Shown: positions 12,389 through 23,724 of the stretch, one piece after another
Layout: every line of letters begins with the position of its first letter
Numbering within the stretch: the first letter of the stretch is position 1
From: Ulota crispa
Lineage: Eukaryota; Streptophyta; Bryopsida; Orthotrichales; Orthotrichaceae
Direction of reading: 5' to 3'
DNA length: 64,000 nt
Assembly: GCA_963920765.1 (NCBI GenBank)
Contig: OY987243.1
Coordinates: 29,945,060 to 30,009,059, forward strand
Notes under the pieces: generated by a model
The model's input: the letters and a program-made list of their open reading frames with translations, nothing else
What the model was told of the DNA's origin: nothing
Database searches by the model: none
Position numbers and translations under genes: made by a program

Positions 12389-13064
12389 GAGCATCAGCAC
12401 CGGCTCGTGAGAACAAGAGCAGTAGCGGGGAAATGCGATTCCCGAGAGGATTGGGGCTAATATTCACCCCCACTTGCATGGCTTCTAGCTCAGCCTTTTG
12501 CCGAAGCCGTTTTCCCTATATTTGCATCTGGTATTTTGACATGTTTTGCCGTTCACGTTTACCGACCAGGATTGGTTTTGTTGCGTCCTTGTATTTGTTG
12601 TTTTCTGGTTACAGAAGGTGCTTCATATAGGGCAATGCCCAAGGAGGAGGGCATTGTGGGAAAAAAAGTGCCGATGAGGAGGGCGGAGCTCGACAAGGAG
12701 GCGCTTTTTTTCCCGCAATGCCCAACGACGAACGCGTTGCCCGACGTAAATCACGAGCAAGAAAGGATGAAACTTTGAGGATGAGAATTGAGGTTGGATG
12801 AAAATTCTGTAATGCCCAATTACGCAAGAAAACTTGCAAAATCAAGAATTACGGTGTAGAATACTCCAAGAAACTCAACGGCAAGTTTCTTGGGAGTGGT
12901 TTACGTAGGTGCTTCTTGCTAGACAACAACCAATCACAGTCTCGTCTCTGCACATGGCGTCCGGGACGGGTGTGGTAAACCGCTTACAGTGCCGGCTCTT
13001 CTTTTGCCGTGACCACCAAAAGCTTAATTTGCCGGAGTTCCATTGCAGGACAGGTGGAGTTGCT
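12389..13064. mobile_element. GC-rich PIF/Harbinger-like element
   Basis: Left end GAGCATCAGCACCGGCTCGT, right end the complement of GAGCAACTCCACCTGTCCTG, flanked by TTA on both sides. It is visibly richer in G and C than the neighbourhood. An inner inverted block (about 12640-12735; 'gaggagggcattgtggg' against 'cccgcaatgcccaacgacg') suggests a second hairpin. Small open frames exist on both strands, but I recognise none. Confidence 0.55.
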
Positions 13065-13244
13065 CTTACAATCAGTAAAGTACAGATCAATAGTGCGAAT
13101 TTGCAGGTGCCCCATATTGCCAGGTGGCCTTCGATGCCGGGCCTGCCTTGCTACCCTGTTGTCCTGTCCTGCACTCCTGCTGCCCTGCCAGACACTTCGT
13201 CGTCTCGCTCTTGGACAAAGAAACTCTTTCATTTTGGAATGTAA

Positions 13245-13530
13245 GAAGGGGTCTGTTCACACTGCACACTACGTCCAATCTCTGTAAATCCCACTTTAAC
13301 ACGAGCTCCCAGCTTCATTGGGTTATTAAGTGCAAAAGGAGTCCTAAAGAAAGTCATGAATATTTTATGTAAAAATATTCAAGAGATTTGGGTTGAAAGC
13401 TGGGTGGAGCAAAATGGTTGCCCAAATTTTGAGTGAAGTCTCATTGTTTTGGTATCAAAACTTTCAAATAGTGTTGTCATGTAGCCTAAATGCAATGAAT
13501 TGGGAATTGAGGACATAATGTGAATTGTCA
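13245..13530. mobile_element. PIF-like MITE, family L, copy 2
   Basis: Matches 7025-7396 internally: 'cttcattgggttattaagtg', 'gtcatgaatattttatg', 'gagtgaagtc'. The left end 'ggggtctgttcacactgc' and the right end (complement of 'caattcacattatgtcc') are a loose inverted pair. The boundaries are approximate. Confidence 0.5.
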
Positions 13531-13554
13531 AGTCTCAACTTCTGCCAACTTATG

Positions 13555-14279
13555 CAAGGAGCCATGGTGAAAGTTTCATGATGCTTGACAATATAGATTG
13601 AGAGATATGATCATTGGAAGTTAGTATAAAAGGTTTTTTGACCTTTGCCCAAAATTTTCAGGTCTCATTGATTGCATGTTGTGGACATTTTTTGCCCTAT
13701 GGATGAAAGATAAATCGGTCTAACATGCTCTAAATCATGTTAGGCATGTTTCCAAATGTTTTCATGTCCAATAAACACTTGGAACATTCCCTTCATGGGC
13801 TGACATTGCAAACATGTGCTTGAAGTTCATACTATACTTAAATCTTTTGCAAAATAATTTTCCAACATTTATTTATTTTAAATAAAATCCTAGTAGTGAG
13901 TTTGAGTTTTTTATACTTGTTGACGATCACAAATAAAATTTCAATAAAAGAACCAAATCTCTAGTAGCTATTGCATTTCAAATGCAACAATGTATTTATC
14001 TAGTACACTATACTTTGGATAAACTCCAATGAAGGGCCATGCCTTCACTGGTTGCCTTTGTGAGAAGTCAATGAAAAATGACATGCCCGATTTGCCCCTC
14101 TAACTAAAATTGTCATATAATCTGCAAAAACATTTGAACCACAAATCCAATTTTAGTAAAAATCTATCTCAAAAGAGCCCTTGCAAATCTTTGCTTCAAG
14201 AAAAAACTTAAAATTATTGATAAAAAAATCCAATAGAACATTTTTCCCCATGTAGAGACAATGGGCTTTTGAGGATTAA
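13555..14279 (-). mobile_element. TTAA-type element, family D, copy 1 (truncated)
   Basis: On the minus strand it starts TTAATCCTCAAAAGCCCATT and follows D copies at 16971 and 60772, including 'gagagatatgatcattggaa' near 13600, the mirror of 'tccaatgattatgtctctca' at 18075. The other end is missing next to the L copy at 13245-13530. Confidence 0.6.
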
Positions 14280-14496
14280 ACCAAAATGTCAGGTCATATG
14301 GTCTCAATGATGATCCTCAAATTACTCAAGATAATAAGATAGTAATGGGGTCATTGTAAAGGGGTCATTTCTTTCCATCTAGAGGTCCCCTGCTAGAAGT
14401 TGAGGTTTTGGTTACAAAGTTTGTAATTTAAAAAGAGAAAGAATACATAAAAAGACTCTGTAGAGTTGTTGAAATTTTAGCTCCATTCTATGGTGT

Positions 14497-15403
14497 TTAA
14501 CCCCTGAGCTCCCCAGCACCCCATATATTGCCTCCCTTGATTTAAAGCCTTGTTTTGAGGCACTGCACTACAAGGAAACCATGGTCAAATCTACAAGAAG
14601 TTGACAAAGATTGTGACCTAATCGACATTATACTGTAAATTAGGTCACAATCTTTGTCAACTTCTTGTAAATTCAACCATGGTTTCCTTATAGTGCTAGG
14701 TCTAACTTTTTGGTCTTACTATAAACTACAATTATGAAGGCATTCAAGTTGTCCATTTCAATGGAGTAATGGTGAGGAAAGCCAAATTGTTGTACAAGCG
14801 CTGCAAGAGATTTGATTTGGTGAAACACCGTACAGGGCAACATGGGCATGGTGGCAAGTAGCGTTTTACATGCTGCAACCGGTTAATATTCCTTGCAAGC
14901 TTCCTTGTGTAAGCTTTGTGGTAGCCGAAAAGTTGTTGGCAAGGGTTCACGCATGTTCTAGATCCTTATCATGGCAACCGTCACCAAATGTGCTGGTTGT
15001 TGTTTTTTGTGCAATAGCCATTTGAAGCTCTAAAACTTGACATAAAAAGAAGTGCAATCTTTGGTACTTTACAAGTGTGTGCATTCACATCTAATCTTGC
15101 TGCTCACAAAATTTAAGATGAATCACGGACTTATAGAATTTTGTAAAAATCATCAAATAGCAACTACCTACCAAAAAAAATGAGATTTTGTCATCACATG
15201 TTGTTTGATCAGATGTTATAATCTTCCATCTCCTACGGTCAATTGTTCCCAAAATTTGCAAGCCATTTTCTAAGTAGGTGTTCCACTATTTTCAATGGTC
15301 ACTTTTTGTGGATCATCTGATTGAGTGAGACGCAATGCATCAAAGTTGCCGGTCTCCAAAAACCTTGATTTCAGTGAAATTGGCATGGGTGCTCAAGGGT
15401 TAA
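14497..15403 (+). mobile_element. TTAA-type MITE, family B, copy 2 with insertion
   Basis: Starts TTAACCCCTGAGCTCCCCAG and ends GGGTGCTCAAGGGTTAA. It is full-length family B, including 'catctaatcttgctgctcac', interrupted by the CACTA hairpin at 14566-14695. Its left flank is not family A, unlike B copies 1 and 4. Confidence 0.8.
14566..14695. mobile_element. CACTA-type hairpin MITE inside family B
   Basis: 130 bp with ends CACTACAAGGAAACCATGGT and the complement of CACTATAAGGAAACCATGGT. Flanks are CTG and CTA, a 3-bp duplication with one change. B copy 4 (complement of 54660-54685) reads 'gaggcactggatctaa' without interruption and gives the empty site. It is related to the hairpin at 62007-62141. 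Confidence 0.88.
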
Positions 15404-15610
15404 TTGATAAAAAAAAACATCATTAAGTGATAAGGAGCTTTATTTCAATGAAATATGATAATGACCTTATGAAAAAATTCAGACCTAAGATGTGGCTGGA
15501 CCCTATTCTTGTAGTTGGGGTCATGTCAAGTTTGGACTTTTGGACATTAAAACATATGTTTCAAAATTGGAGCTTCATTTCTTATTCAGAGTGAGGAGTT
15601 ATTTCAAGAA

Positions 15611-16321
15611 CTAGTATAGGCACCTGTTGGTTTGACAAGACGCAAAATATGACCCATCCCAATTACGCATAAAAATTCTTTCGCAAGAAAATAATTCTTA
15701 CTTTTGGTCAGCACACCCCAATTTCAAATTCTACTCATGCACTAAACATTTGTCTTTGTCTACAAAACATTCCCTTGGAGTAAAGCATTTTTTGTTCTAT
15801 ACCCATAGCTTTTTATCCACGCAATAAAAGGGATGTCACAATTTTCAAGCAAAAAAAAAAATATATATATTTATTTTCTACCAACACAACTATTTTACCC
15901 ACATAGAAATTATTTACGCAATTTTGTAATATACATTTTTCTTTTACCCATGCAATTTCGTTACATTTTTTTTCTTACCCACGCATTTTTTTATACATAC
16001 GAGTTTTACCCATACATTTTTTTCTCATGCAATTTTTTACCTATGAATATTTAATCTATGCAAGTTTTTTATCCAACCAAGTTTTTACCCATGCAGGCTT
16101 ATTTACCCACGTGATAAAATATTGCAGTAAAAGTATCGCCAAATGGATAAATCATGATAGATTTTACATATACAATTTTTTACCGCATAGGATTTTAATC
16201 TATGCAAGTTTTTACCCAATCAAGTTTTTACCTAGACATGTAAATTTGCCCATGTGATAAAAATATTGCAGTAAAAAGATTGCCAAATGGATAAATTGTA
16301 TTTCGTTATATAGATAAAAGA
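15611..16321 (-). mobile_element. Helitron-like element, copy 3
   Basis: On the minus strand it begins near TCTATATAACGAAATACAAT and ends AGGTGCCTATACTAG followed by T. It parallels copy 1 throughout: 'ttgacaagacgcaaaat', 'cattcccttggagtaaagca'. The exact TC (16314 or 16321 on the plus strand) is ambiguous. The interior is the same degenerate 'tttacccatgcaa' array. Confidence 0.65.
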
Positions 16322-16443
16322 TTCCTCTAAGGAAAGGCAAAGACATGGGACCTTCTTAGGCTCCAACATGACCTTGAATTCTAGTGTAGAAGCCACTTGA
16401 AACTTTGAAAGTGTGTATCACAGTATTGTTGAAGTCTACTTCA

Positions 16444-16538
16444 TTAACCCTTAAACGTCAAGGGAGACAAAAATTGTCCCCGGCAAATACACTGAGCTTG
16501 TGTATTTGCGGTGAGAGGCCCCTGCGCTTAAGGGTTAA
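16444..16538. mobile_element. 95-bp TTAA hairpin miniature
   Basis: TTAACCCTTAAACGTCAAGG to CCCCTGCGCTTAAGGGTTAA, little more than two termini around a short hairpin ('caaatacac' with 'gtgtatttg'). It belongs with the miniatures at 52154 and 60446. Confidence 0.7.
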
Positions 16539-16970
16539 CTTACTTCCAAAAGCCAAATTCAAAAGTAAATGCATACAAAACATCAGTACCAACAACCTTT
16601 TTGTGTACTATAGAGTGTTGTCATCCGGTTGCACCAAGAGGCTTGTTGAAATGTTAAAATTTTGAGGTTCATAACATTGTTAACCTTCATTGAGGGGGTC
16701 CCTTTTCCTCCCCAAATATGAGGAACCCCCAGCGAATGCCCATTTGCTGTCTCTTGCCAAGAATCAATGAAATTTGAGGATTTATAACCAAAGACTCTCC
16801 AGGTACATAGCAAGGAATATCCCTCTACGATTGGGGGAAGGATAATAGCTGGTGAATAATGTTATGTTGGACATGATGGACATGAGCATCATATCCACGC
16901 TCTCATGTCATCTCATATCAAATCCACGGTCCCAAGTCAGATCCACGGTTGAAGGTCAAGTTAACCCCTA
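16539..16970. other. Intergenic stretch, no gene
   Basis: No complete element seen. A lone TTAACCTTC near 16679 may be a worn end of a TTAA-type element without a partner. Confidence 0.45.
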
Positions 16971-18273
16971 AAAGCCCATTATCCTATGGAAATAAAATGG
17001 AATTTGGGCAAGCTTATTTTAGTGGGAACTTTAATTACTCTTTTTGAGTTTCTATTCTAAAATAGAGTTTTGTAAGGGTTATATGGGAGTATAATCTTTG
17101 TTAAAATCATATTTATGGTTCAAAATTTATGAGTGTTTTATGAGTATTTTTTGTTTAATCCCTAAAGGACTAATTGTCCGTTTGAGGAACACATGGGATT
17201 TTGGGCATGAACTTGTGGCTAAACTACTTTGTGTGATTTTTTGAAACCTTTATGGAAGATGGGGAATTGAAAGATCCATGTGGACATCTATTTTTTTCTT
17301 CATTCCAACATCTTTTGAAGTAGTAAAAAATGAATTTCTGAAAAATTGGGGAGGTTGGGCTGCCCGGACCGCCCAACCTCCCCAATTTTTCAGAAATTCA
17401 TTTTTTACTACTTCAAAAGATGTTGGAATGAAGAAAAAAATAGATGTCCACATGGATCTTTCAATTCCCCATCTTCCATAAAGGTTCCAAAAAATCACAC
17501 AAAGTAGTTTAGCCACAAGTACATGCCCAAAATCCCATGTGTCTCCCGAATGGACAGTCACTCCTTTATGGTTAAGGGGCATTTTGAACAAACCATTTTC
17601 CATTACCTTCTCCCAAAAGTAACCAATGAAGGCATGATTCTTCATTGGAGTACATTCAAAGCAATATTGTACTAGATAAACACATTATTATTTATGATGA
17701 CTGCATTAACATTTGAAATGTATCAGCCACTAAAGATTTGGTCACTTTTTTCAAAAAAATTGTGATTGTCAATAAAGGTAAAGTCTTTCAATCTATCATT
17801 TGAATTTCTATAATTCAAGTTAACCCCTCAGAAATTTGTTTGCAAAAAACCCCAACTTAGTGTGACTTTCAACCACATGTTTTAACGCATGACCATCTAG
17901 GGTGTGTTTCCTAGTTTTGTTGACCTTGAGAATTTGTGGAGATATGCATAACATGATTAAGAGCATGTTGTACAACTCTCTACAACATTCAAGTTGCAAA
18001 TAATGTTCACAACATGTAGTCAAAGGGGTTTGAGAATTTTGGGCAAATGTCAAAATAACTTTTTATACTAATTTCCAATGATTATGTCTCTCAATATATA
18101 CAATATACAATAGGATGTCATGAAATTTTATTATGGCTCCTTGCATCCAATGTGAGATTTTACAATTGAATTTGTAGAAAGAAGAAAAAAACTTGCTCTT
18201 GAAATCAAATGTCTGGAAATGGAAAGTTTGAGTGTTTTTGAGAAAAAATTGGGCTTGGGAGTTCAAGGGTTAA
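16971..18273 (+). mobile_element. TTAA-type element, family D, copy 2 with insertion
   Basis: Starts TTAACCCCTAAAAGCCCATT and ends GGGAGTTCAAGGGTTAA. Parallel to 60772-61907 on both sides of the insertion at 17155-17575: 'gagtataatctttgttaaaa' on the left, 'atgtctctcaatatatacaa' on the right. Without the insertion it is about 880 bp. Its right TTAA is the left edge of the next element. Confidence 0.75.
17155..17575. mobile_element. Near-perfect foldback of family C termini
   Basis: 421 bp from TTAATCCCTAAAGGACTAAT to CACTCCTTTATGGTTAA. Two arms of about 200 bp are nearly identical in reverse complement, with only about 10 bp of spacer ('tgcccggacc') near 17360. Each arm is the outer 200 bp of family C ('gattttgggcatg', 'tttcttcattccaaca'). 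The long open frames read through it are hairpin artefacts. Confidence 0.85.
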
Positions 18274-19204
18274 CCCTTATAGCAATGAGCTCAAATTCTC
18301 ACCAGAATCGCTCCAAAACTACCATTTCTAGTACAAGTACCAAACTTTTGAAAAAAAAAACCTTTTTTGGACAAATGTAGCTATAAGATCTTGTACTACA
18401 CTAGTATCAAAAGATGTGGAAAAAAACTCAAGAGTTTTCACCATGTTAATTGTTAGATATTTGAGTTTGAATTGAATAAAAGCCATTTTTTGTCTTGCAA
18501 AAATATAGGGAGCTACACTCACAAGGTCATATTTGTATGAAAAAAAATTCCAAAGTGGTTTTGATGTTTTGGATTTGTTCTTCAAAGCAAGTTGGATACA
18601 CACTTGAGAAATTTTCAAATCATTTGGAATTGCAAAACACATGGAAAAAAATAGTAGGTAAAAAGAAGTAGAGAATGATTCAAACCACTAAATTGTTAAG
18701 AACCTAAATATGGAAATGAAAAACTCCAATCCCAATGATGGAAATGTTGTGATAAAGAATCTACATCTTTTGGTTTTTTTTTTTTATTTGTTTTCTATAA
18801 GATTGAAAATTGAGTAAATTAATGGACTCCAAAGTTTATTTTAGAGTAGAGAATCCATAACTGCCCGCAAACAAAACCTCCTCGTAACTTTCACCTCATT
18901 GATCAAAATAGAATGATTCAAAGCTTCCCAAGTGTATGTAAATCTAAAGATCCAATTTCAAAAAACAAAAATCCAAAATTTAATTTTTAAAGTAGTTTTT
19001 GACTACCCGCTGAGCAAGGAAAACTACATATCATATAATAACTTTTGAACCACAAAGTCAAAAGTTATGAATAGTGTTGGGCCTTATAGCTACTCCTTGG
19101 ACACATCATGTGTGAAAATTTCAAAGAAATAAAAATGAAAACCCCATTGGTAGTGAGCTGTCCAAAATTGCTATGTTGCCAAAAAAGGGTGTTCAGTGCT
19201 TTGA
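18270..19204 (+). mobile_element. TTAA-type element, family E-like
   Basis: Starts TTAACCCTTATAGCAATGAG. The right edge is at TTGA, where the following element begins. The interior shares long blocks with 47311-48391 in reverse (complement of 'ttatggattttctactctaa') and with family C ('tttcacctcattgatcaaaa'). The last few bases before the junction seem to be lost. Confidence 0.6.
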
Positions 19205-20115
19205 CCCTTTAAAGACCACACACATTTTCCCAAAATCCACTAGAAACCGGGGCAGTAAGATTAGATGTGCATGTGAAACAAATATGGACCCAATTTGAAT
19301 AATCCAACCATACAAATGTGAAGGACACCTTGTTTGCTGCAATGCATCAAAATTTCAGCTAGATCTATCATTGGAGGTGAAATGTTATAATGATTGAGTG
19401 AGCTGTATATGGGAAATCTTTAGTTTTTCATGCTTGTGTGGTTTTGAATGTTAGCGCTTCATGCAAGCTTTGATTGAGAAGAGTCTTACATTTCTAGAAA
19501 GCAGGGTTTTCCACCTTTCCAACAAGACTAGTTTCACTCAAAATAAACAAAAATAACAATCACAAGGTGTAGTTAAGTGGACAAAAAGGGTCAAAAATCC
19601 CATTTTCTTTGCTACCCTAAAACAATTCTACAAGAAATTTGAAAATTGTTACAAAAAATCCAGTCGGTGAAAGCAATCAAGAATTGGCCTTAAATGTAGG
19701 ATGAACTTTTTTTAAAATAAATTAATAGCATCATTTCCATGGATTCTCAAATAGTGCAATTGTACAACTACCATATAGAGAAACAATACAAGCATATTAC
19801 TTGAGCAATTTGAAGTTTTTTAAGATTGCACAATTGAAATGTGGCATTCTTCTTGGATGTTTGATGTATTGTGTTGTTGCTTTGATCCATCTTTGACCAA
19901 ATATGGATACGTATTTTGAGGCCATGATGTATAAACACCTTTATTTATCAACTCCCGTATCCGATTCTATTGTCATTTTTTGGGTTGGATGCAAAATTCT
20001 TGTGATCACAAGCGTTCTTCAAGATCATTTTCCAAATTGTTGAGCGATTTTATTGTATAGGCCTAAAACTACTCTCCCAAACAAAAACATGGTTTGGTGG
20101 TCTCTAAAGGATTAA
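19201..20115. mobile_element. TTAA-type element, family F (single copy)
   Basis: Starts TTGACCCTTTAAAGACCACA and ends TTTGGTGGTCTCTAAAGGATTAA. The ends pair over about 20 bp. No second copy is in the window and there is no coding region. Confidence 0.65.
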
Positions 20116-20238
20116 GATATATCATGTTGAGTCTTGTAATCGATCTAACCTCAGTTGCTTAGAGGCTAGAATGTTTATCTTGTGCATTATTTTTGAAAGC
20201 ACATACTGACATACAAACACAAACTAATTTTTTTCATA

Positions 20239-21197
20239 TTAACCCCTAAAGGCCCAAGTGTCCATTCAATAGCCACTTGAGAACTTGAGTAGGGTCATAT
20301 GGAGTCAACTTTTTTGGATGTTCTCTAAATTGTTACACAAGGCATAAACATGTATTCCCCAAGTGGAAACATAAATGTTTCCCCAATTAGATGCTTAGTT
20401 CAAAAGTTATGCTACCCAAAAGAATTTGGGCAGCTCTAGCAGTTTGGGCATCTTTGGAGAATCTTATGCTAAAACTCTCATCAACTTTTGAAATTTGGCA
20501 AGTATGCCACTAAAAAGATACGGTGTACAATTGTCAAAAAAATAAATAAATAGAGTTCTCACATCACATTCTAAAGGGAGTCAAACTTTGTTAACTATAT
20601 TCAGGGAGTTTCAAGAATAAATGTTTTCCTCTAACTTCAAGGCATATTGTCTTTCAATCTATAAACCCAAAGCTCTTGAATTATTTTTTCAAACATTGCA
20701 AATGTTTGTCTCTAACTTTTAGAATTCAGATTTCAAATAAAAGATGTCCTTGGTGCACAAGAAATTATGAAAGAATGACTAATGTATTGCCAATTTGCTT
20801 TACCTCCTTATACTCTAGGGCAATTTAGAGTAAACTAGATTCATAATTTGCTCTTGAAACTTTTCATGAGTGTACCTAACAAGATTTAGATATTAGTGGG
20901 AAACAAACTTTAATTCATGCCGACCAAAAGTTTGACTCCAAAGCGGCTCAAAGTCTGCTAACTCATTTGGGTAGGGTCAGAAAAATCTTTTTATAAATTT
21001 TGAATGCTATAATCTTTCAATCCATGTGGTCAAATGGGCTGAAATTTTTTGCAGTCAATACTAATTTGTTTTACTACAACTTTGTATAGTTGAAGTTTCA
21101 AAAATAGTTTTCAAACTAAAATTCACATCAACATATTGAAAGAACACAAATTTTGGTAGTTTTTGCTGAAAACACCCCTTGGGCCTTTAGGGGTTAA
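20239..21197. mobile_element. TTAA-type element, family G (single copy)
   Basis: Exact termini TTAACCCCTAAAGGCCCAAG and their complement CTTGGGCCTTTAGGGGTTAA. 959 bp, non-coding. One of the cleanest pairs of ends in the window, hence probably young compared with F or D. Confidence 0.8.
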
Positions 21198-21234
21198 ACT
21201 AGGGAGTAGCAATGGGATTACAATCTCACTTGCA

Positions 21235-21815
21235 ACAATTGGAAAACAAATTAAAAAATCATAATTGGTACTTTAGTAGTTTGTGTTTTGAACTATTCTT
21301 TTTGAAGTCTAGTTTTAGCATTAGAAATCTGATTTTGAGATTGATTGATTATGGTATTTCTATTCAAAATTTTGTGCAAGGGTCTTGACTCTTTGTAGTG
21401 TTGAGAGCTCTTGGAAATGAGCCTCAAATGCATTATAGCTTGGAGAAAATTTTAATCTAGAAACTCATTTTAAAAAAATTGTAGAGGAAATTTGAAAGGC
21501 CATAAGTGATTTGAGTTATGCATGTTATGTCTTTTCACCTTGTTTTTTTTGGTTACCAATTTTTAAAATTCAACATGTGAAAAGAGGATTGAATGACTTC
21601 AAGTCATTTTTGCAGTTTAAACACCCTTGTGATCAAACATTTAATCTTTAAATCCATAAGTAAGTGATATTGTTGTGTTTTCTTTTCCTATGTAATCTGT
21701 AACATATCTAGCTTGAATTTACATAGTTAATTTTTTTTAAAGCTAATACAACTTATTGAAATGTTAGTTTTTGTACAATTTAGAGCAAAGTCATAGAAGC
21801 TCAAAAAGGTCTCAC
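21235..21815 (+). mobile_element. Family H remnant
   Basis: Matches 56686-57331 internally: 'aactattctttttgaagtct', 'gtcttgactctttgtagtgt', 'agagcaaagtcatagaagct'. The H termini are missing on both sides, so this is a fragment. Confidence 0.6.
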
Positions 21816-21847
21816 ACAATTAGGGACGAAAATTACATTTGGGATTA

Positions 21848-22349
21848 GAGCATCATCAAATGAGCACCATAAGCAACTCACTAAATTTATTAGTAGTCTA
21901 TCTTTTGTATAGTGTAAAATAAGATCTTGTGGTTAATACATATATCATTGAAAGTGTATGAAATAAAAACCTTTAAAAAATGTAAAATCGTGTGTGGATT
22001 TGGAAATTGGACAATCAAAGCAAAGCTCATTGAAAGCAAGCTAAAAGACAAACAAGGCTCCAAATCATATTTACAAAAAAAATCCATGGTAGTGGTACAG
22101 CAAAATTTCAAAATTTAGTGAGCAGCTATAAAGGATTTTTTTAGGCATGATTAGTGGCCTAGTTTGTCTTTTAGCTTGCTTTCAATGTGCTCTAATTTGA
22201 TTATCCAATTTCCAGACTTATATATCGTTTTGTATATTTAAATTTTATAGTATGTGTCCAATGGTGGTAACCACAAGTTCTATTTTAACACACACAAAAG
22301 TTAGTAATATATATAATGAGTTATTCATAGCGCTCAATTGGTGATGCCC
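21848..22349. mobile_element. PIF/Harbinger-like foldback MITE, copy Q1
   Basis: Ends GAGCATCATCAAATGAGCAC and the complement of GGGCATCACCAATTGAGCGC, flanked by TTA. Arms of roughly 200 bp pair inward (e.g. 'tagtttgtcttttagcttgc' at 22156 against 'caagctaaaagacaaac' at 22040). The TTA at 22350-22352 is shared with the next element. Confidence 0.8.
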
Positions 22350-22352
22350 TTA

Positions 22353-22854
22353 GGGCATCCTAAGTCCACCCCAACATAAAGGTTGCTATATAAATTTTGA
22401 TCTATTAATAGCATATAGTTAATTGCACAAAAATTATATAATTTGAAGAGCATGAAAATTTCCATTCTAAATGTGCAATAAAATTTTGGTTTAGACATTG
22501 CATGATTTAGATATATCACATCATGTTAGCTAACTTCCAAAAAACTTAAAAGTCTCTCAAATCAAGCCTAAATAAGAAAATATTAGCAAAGTGGATGGCA
22601 AATGTACCAACCCCTTTACTAAATTTCCTTATTTAGACTTGATTTGAAAAGACCTTTAAATATTTGGAAAGTTAGCTAACATTTGATGTGATATATCTAA
22701 AACATGCAATGTCCAAACCAAAATTTTATTACACCTTTAAAATGAGAATATTCATGCGCTTCAAATTATATATTTTTGTGTGATCAACTATATGCTATAT
22801 ATGCTATTAATAGATCAGGATTTGAATAGCGGCCGGGGTGGAGTGAGGATGCTC
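22353..22854. mobile_element. PIF/Harbinger-like foldback MITE, copy Q2
   Basis: Ends GGGCATCCTAAGTCCACCCC and the complement of GAGCATCCTCACTCCACCCC, flanked by TTA (22350-22352 and 22855-22857). The arms pair over about 230 bp, e.g. 'gatctattaatagcatatag' with its mirror near 22800. There is no open frame of note. Confidence 0.85.
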
Positions 22855-23724
22855 TTAGGTACTCCCCGCTAAGGCTTGGTATACTATTGAGACATTATTT
22901 TGGGTCCTAGGGAAGAGAAATTCATAAATTTGAAATCTCATCAATAAGAGATTTAACGTGGAAATTTTGAATTTATATTTGAATCCCAAAGCTCTGATTT
23001 AGGGTAGAGCCTGAAACAGACATAAAATTGACCAACTTAAAAATTACCGGCATAATTTTTAATTTTTATCTTACAAAATTGAGATTATCCACTTCTAGTC
23101 CACAATTACGTATGATCAATATGCGAAGCTCTCTACAGCCACTTGTTTGTTCAAGTGTTTTAAAGTTGGGTAGACTTCTCACTTCTAAGCTAAATCAAAA
23201 TTTTACTCTCTTTACCCTTTTTTTCAAGGGGAAAGTTTCCTGTCTTGTGGTGGTTTCAAAGCTAGTTTCTTGTTTTTCTCCTTGAATTCCCTCTTGAGAG
23301 AGTCCATGCTTACAACATTTTGCACCTACTTGCAAAGTGCAGATTTTTTTCTTGTTCCTTTTCTCTTTTGAGAAAATGTCTGCGCAACTACAAATTTCTG
23401 TTATCCTCTTGCAAAAACACAACTGAAAAAATTTCGAAACAACACCCCTCCCGAGTGTCCCAAATGTGTGCCAGGTTGCAACATTGAAACTAGTACACTC
23501 CAAAAAGCAAAAGGCATCGAACAATTCACGTATTACACAATTCTTTGTTATTGATCCCAAAATGTTGTATACTTGGATGTTCCAAACTCTTTTTGATTTC
23601 AAACATTTTTATAGAAAAAGGCCATGAGATGGGAAGAGAAGGAAAGTAACACCATTCCCAAAATTAGGGGCGGTTTGCACTGTGTCCCATGTCCCATTTA
23701 CATGTCATCTTATGATCCAATTGG
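22855..23724. other. Intergenic stretch, no gene
   Basis: A 135-residue open frame on the minus strand (23195-23602) is the longest non-repetitive frame nearby. It is Cys- and Lys-rich with no motif I recognise, so I do not call it a gene. Near 23668 'ggggcggtttgcactg' resembles a lone family L terminus. Confidence 0.5.

Noticed and set aside
17250-17645. 131-residue frame and its 67-residue mirror
   Set aside because: Both are readings of the same family C palindrome; the duplication of peptide text follows from the hairpin.
17681-17835. A nested TTAA element at 'caagttaacccctcag' (17819)
   Set aside because: The matching place in D copy 3 is continuous and similar, and no second end follows.
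23195-23602. 135-residue minus-strand gene
   Set aside because: No recognisable motif, no splice or promoter context, and a frame of this length is not exceptional in 64 kb.
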